Positions 15,304 through 17,564 of a stretch of 17,564 nucleotides of DNA are shown here, one piece after another. The DNA lies in the NCBI GenBank assembly GCA_011046315.1, contig DSAU01000186.1:1-17564 (forward strand), written 5' to 3'. Position 1 is the first letter of the stretch; each line of letters begins with the position of its first letter. Source of the stretch: a bacterium. Lineage in GTDB: Bacteria; Zhuqueibacterota; Zhuqueibacteria; Thermofontimicrobiales; Thermofontimicrobiaceae. A program made the position numbers and the translations under genes. The notes beneath the pieces are model-generated. The model saw only the letters and a program-made list of their open reading frames with translations, did no database searches and was not told where the DNA came from.

Positions 15304-15889
15304 CAATGCTCCCTTTTGTGCTGGGAATCTGCTTCAATGATCTGGGTTCGAGGGCGCACGCCATTTTCATGGCTTTAGCGAATGCTTTAAAAATCGCCTC
15401 AATTTTGTGGTGATCACTTCTGCCGAACGGCATGCGCACAACTACATTTGCTCCTAAATTAATGGCAAATCCCTGAAAAAAATCCTCCACCAAATCAGTG
15501 TCCAATTCACCGCAGAACCTGCGCTTGAATTCCGCTTCATATTGTAAATAAGGGCGTCCTGCAATATCAACCGCCACTACCGCCAGCGCTTCATCCATGG
15601 GATAAACAAAATAGCCGGCGCGGTTGATCCCTTTACGGTCGCCCAACGCTTTTTTGAACGCCTGTCCCAGAACAATCCCGCAATCTTCAACCAGATGGTG
15701 CTGGTCAACATGCAGATCACCTTTGCCGCGCAGACTCAGATCAAACAACCCATGTTTGGCAAACGATTCCAGCATGTGGTTAAAAAATCCGATAGCCGTC
15801 TCGATACGGTAGTTACCCTGACCGTCGATTGCCAATTCGACTTCGATGTCGGTTTCACTGGTTTTACGATGTGTTTTTGAAGTGCGCAT
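15287..15889 (-). CDS. hisB: Imidazoleglycerol-phosphate dehydratase
   Basis: This 200-residue dehydratase makes imidazole acetol phosphate (step 6). The duplicated metal-binding motifs are DQHHLVED (H64, H65, E68) and GRSDHHKIEAIFKA (H160, H161, E164). FFNHMLESFAKHG (35-47) and YPMDEALA are also standard. It is the short, dehydratase-only form, without the N-terminal histidinol-phosphatase domain of enterobacterial HisB, so the phosphatase must be encoded elsewhere. The frame is open to a TTG at 15919, but the ATG at 15889 begins at the family N-terminus (MRTSKTHRKTSETDIEV). No clear ribosome site precedes either. A candidate promoter lies at 15949-15977, so transcription may restart here within the his operon. 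Confidence 0.93.
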   Translation of the reverse strand: MRTSKTHRKTSETDIEVELAIDGQGNYRIETAIGFFNHMLESFAKHGLFDLSLRGKGDLHVDQHHLVEDCGIVLGQAFKKALGDRKGINRAGYFVYPMDEALAVVAVDIAGRPYLQYEAEFKRRFCGELDTDLVEDFFQGFAINLGANVVVRMPFGRSDHHKIEAIFKAFAKAMKMACALEPRSLKQIPSTKGSIDDSDY

Positions 15890-15948
15890 TTTTTTCAAAT
15901 AAGCCAATATAATTTTCAATCAATGGAGTTTTTGCCCAAATAATTTTT

Positions 15949-15977
15949 ATTGTATCGGAATTTCAAAGTTGTGGCAG
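15949..15977 (-). promoter_or_regulatory. Candidate internal promoter for hisB-hisD
   Basis: On the minus strand CTGCCA (15972-15977, 4/6 match to -35) and TACAAT (15949-15954, 5/6 match to -10) are separated by 17 bases. Transcription would begin near 15942, about 50 bases before the hisB ATG. It lies downstream of the repeat-filled gap, where a second start would make sense. It rests on sequence match alone. Confidence 0.35.
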
Positions 15978-16018
15978 AAAAAAAAGTACCGCAGCTTTCG
16001 CAGATGACAGCGATTTTT

Positions 16019-16055
16019 ATCTGTGAAATCATCTGTGAAATCGACGAAATCTGTG
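16019..16055. repeat. ATCTGTGAAATC tandem repeat
   Basis: ATCTGTGAAATC occurs twice without a gap (16019-16030 and 16031-16042). A third partial unit, AATCTGTG, follows at 16048-16055 after GACGA. CAGATGACAG at 16001-16010 is a related short piece in the opposite sense. ATCTGTG-type clusters are another intergenic repeat type often met in bacterial genomes. It lies between the HAD gene and hisB. Confidence 0.55.
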
Positions 16056-16188
16056 TTTGCTTTTCATTAATTAATTCGCGAAGCTATGTTCTTAGTCCGC
16101 AATAAAAGCGGTACAGATTTCAGACTGAGAGAGTAACATTACAACGACCAGATAAATCAGACTTATTGGACAGCAATGCTCACTAAAA

Positions 16189-16875
16189 TTACCAGTCCAA
16201 AATTTCAACAATTTCATTGACATCATTCAGCACTTGCTGTGCGCCGTGGCTCTTCAAAACATTGATCTGCTTTTCACTGCGATCGTTGTCGGTCAAAACG
16301 CCGATGGGAATAATTTCTGCCGATAATGCGGCGCTTATATCGTCAACAGTGTCGCCAAGATAGACCGCCGACCTGGCGCGCAATTTTTTCATTGCCTCAA
16401 AAATGCCATCCGGCTCCGGCTTGCCCTTTCCGGGAGGCGTGTCTTCCATTGCAATCAACGCTCCAAAATAATCCGCTTTTTCAAAACGGCTCAAAACAAA
16501 CTCGGCTTCTTTCCGCGGTCTACCGGTGACAATTCCCAACGCATGTTGTTGAAACAAAGTTTCCAACACCTGGTGTTTCAACAACCAGGTTTCATTTTTT
16601 ATAAAACCGTCAAAATTTTTTCCCAGATAATATTCCTGAAATTTGTCGACAACTTCCCAGTGATAGACATCTTTGCCGTGGGCTGAGATGATGGCGTGAG
16701 TGCAATCCCAATCATTGTTAAAACCGCCGCGGTTTTTCATCTGCTGGATTTCTAAAAACTGTATCTCATCGCCGATAAAGAATTCCGCGGTTTTTTTGAT
16801 GGTGTAGCGATAGGACTGGGACTCGTCCACCAACACACCATCCATATCAAATAGTATGGCATCAACTTTAATCAT
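16189..16875 (-). CDS. HAD-superfamily subfamily IA phosphatase, candidate histidinol-phosphatase
   Basis: This 228-residue cytoplasmic phosphohydrolase shows all four HAD motifs: I, FDMDGVLVDES with nucleophile D10 and D12; II, T117 in GIVTGRPRKEAEFVL; III, K150 or K152 in PPGKGKPEP; IV, YLGDTVDDI with D175, D178 and D179. An alpha-helical cap fills residues about 17-105. TGRPRKEA and MEDTPPGK resemble a HAD-IA subgroup (I recall TIGR01548) of unproven function. The gene overlaps the end of hisC by 8 bases and lies upstream of hisB, which here is dehydratase-only. Histidinol-phosphate phosphatase is the only step after hisG without an obvious gene in this cluster, so this is the best candidate. 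It is not the HAD-IIIA type of E. coli HisB, nor the PHP (HisK) or IMPase-like type. A housekeeping phosphatase remains possible. Confidence 0.8.
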   Translation of the reverse strand: MIKVDAILFDMDGVLVDESQSYRYTIKKTAEFFIGDEIQFLEIQQMKNRGGFNNDWDCTHAIISAHGKDVYHWEVVDKFQEYYLGKNFDGFIKNETWLLKHQVLETLFQQHALGIVTGRPRKEAEFVLSRFEKADYFGALIAMEDTPPGKGKPEPDGIFEAMKKLRARSAVYLGDTVDDISAALSAEIIPIGVLTDNDRSEKQINVLKSHGAQQVLNDVNEIVEILDW

Positions 16876-17564
16876 TGTTCCCCACGATTTCCTTTAATGC
16901 TGCTAAAAATTTTTTATTATCGGCTCGGGTGCCAATGGATGCTCTGAGATAACCTGCCAACAGTGGATATTTCTTCAAATTTCGCAGCAAAATCCCCCGG
17001 TCAAAAAGCTGTTGATAAACCTGCTGGCTGCTGTTGCCAAAATTCATCATCAAAAAATTTGTAAATCCAGTCCGGACCTCAATCCCCAGTTTTTCGAGGC
17101 CGGCTTTCAGAAAAGCGGTTTCAGTTTTTACATTGGCGACCACCGTGTAAAGAAAATCAGTATCATCGAGCGCGGCTTCGGCTGCCAGCGTTGCCAGCGA
17201 ATTTACCGCAAACGGTAAATTTACTTTTTTTAGCAGTTTTATGATTTCAACATTTGAAAAACTCACACCCAATCTCAAGCCAGTCAACCCGAAGGCTTTT
17301 GAAAAAGTCTGGACAATAATCAAATTGTCAAATTCGGACAGCCAATCGATATAAGATCTATTAATAAAATGGTAGTAAGTTTCATCCAACAGCACGAAAG
17401 CATCTCTCGCAGTTTCCAGTATTCGCCGTAAATCACGCTCGTCAATCACAGTTGCCAGCGGATTTGCCGGATTGACGATCACAATTAACTTGCTGCGACC
17501 GCTGAGCTGTTTCAGAAGCCGCTCTGTCGGAAACGAAAAATCATCGTTATAACACACATTGACC
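16868..17564 (-). CDS. hisC: Histidinol-phosphate aminotransferase (N-terminus beyond the window)
   Basis: The visible part is about 231 residues of a fold-type I PLP aminotransferase, which converts imidazole acetol phosphate to histidinol phosphate. Motifs include IVNPANPLATVI (NPxNPTG-like), LLDETYYHF (Asp binding the PLP nitrogen, then Tyr), and TFSKAFGLTGLRLG with the PLP-binding Lys of SKAFG. The frame stays open to the right edge; a GTG at 17555-17557 is only an internal valine codon. HisC is normally near 350 residues, so roughly 120 are missing outside the window. PANPLAT departs from the usual PNNPTGT in two places. It overlaps the HAD gene by 8 bases. The his context favours HisC over other class I/II aminotransferases. 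Confidence 0.88.
   Translation of the reverse strand, partial: VNVCYNDDFSFPTERLLKQLSGRSKLIVIVNPANPLATVIDERDLRRILETARDAFVLLDETYYHFINRSYIDWLSEFDNLIIVQTFSKAFGLTGLRLGVSFSNVEIIKLLKKVNLPFAVNSLATLAAEAALDDTDFLYTVVANVKTETAFLKAGLEKLGIEVRTGFTNFLMMNFGNSSQQVYQQLFDRGILLRNLKKYPLLAGYLRASIGTRADNKKFLAALKEIVGNND

Larger units (their letters stand above)
15890..16188. other. Gap within the his operon: promoter candidate and repeats
   Basis: This 299-base gap breaks an otherwise overlapping operon. It holds the hisB promoter candidate (15949-15977), an ATCTGTGAAATC tandem repeat (16019-16055), a small CCGC/GCGG hairpin (16097-16111) and a 7-bp inverted pair GTACCGC/GCGGTAC (15986-15992 and 16108-16114) that encloses the tandem repeat. 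No gene is credible in it. The last part, 16115-16188, shows nothing recognisable. Confidence 0.5.

Noticed and set aside
15890..15919. TTG start at 15919 for hisB
   Set aside because: The ten extra residues precede the standard HisB N-terminus, and a TTG without a clear ribosome site is less likely than the ATG at 15889.
16189..16875. HAD gene as a split-off N-terminal half of a bifunctional HisB
   Set aside because: The E. coli-type phosphatase domain is HAD-IIIA, short and with a zinc loop. This protein has an inserted helical cap after motif I and subfamily IA motifs.

Overview
The window looks like chromosome from an FCB-group bacterium (Calditrichota, KSB1, Ignavibacteria or a related lineage). 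The best clue is the secreted protein at 3758-5407. It ends in the type IX secretion sorting domain with the NYPNPFNP-type signature that is very common in those phyla. It lies next to a TonB-dependent receptor carrying an N-terminal carboxypeptidase-regulatory-like domain. No rRNA, tRNA, transposase, phage gene or CRISPR array is visible.

Layout. (1) Positions 1-561: a multi-hairpin intergenic repeat (1-192), then a long leader with Pho-box-like sites. (2) 562-7489, plus strand: a TonB-dependent receptor, a secreted right-handed-beta-helix-like T9SS cargo protein, a strong terminator, then a Na+/phosphate cotransporter (two QSSS repeats) with a separate PhoU-like protein 4 bases downstream. 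Tandem 11-bp-period GTAACAT-type repeats lie before both the receptor and the transporter, which suggests one phosphate-starvation regulon spanning the envelope. (3) 7490-8308: gene-free, with a 95-bp cruciform repeat and a REP-like hairpin. (4) 8309-11332, plus strand: a Fur-family regulator (probably Zur) and the high-affinity zinc ABC transporter znuA-znuC-znuB. A perfect 15-bp palindrome lies just ahead of the regulator. (5) 11333-11445: a convergent intergenic gap holding an ACAGGAT repeat cluster. (6) 11446-17564, minus strand: a compact histidine operon read from the right edge: hisC (cut by the window), a HAD phosphatase, a 299-base gap with repeats and a possible internal promoter, then hisB, hisH, hisF, a hisA-hisI-hisE gene fusion and hisD, all with overlapping ends.

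How the genes work together. The his genes cover pathway steps 2 to 10, provided the HAD protein is the otherwise missing histidinol-phosphate phosphatase. hisG (step 1) is not in the window. Steps 2, 3 and 4 sit on one 414-residue polypeptide. The zinc cluster looks like a self-contained regulator-plus-importer operon. The left half joins outer-membrane uptake, a secreted or surface protein and inner-membrane phosphate uptake.

The most interesting items are the HisA-HisIE fusion, the HAD candidate phosphatase, and the Pho-box-like promoter at 477-510, whose geometry matches E. coli PhoB promoters. The unusual density of intergenic repeat families also deserves attention. All calls come from reading the sequence; no database search was run.
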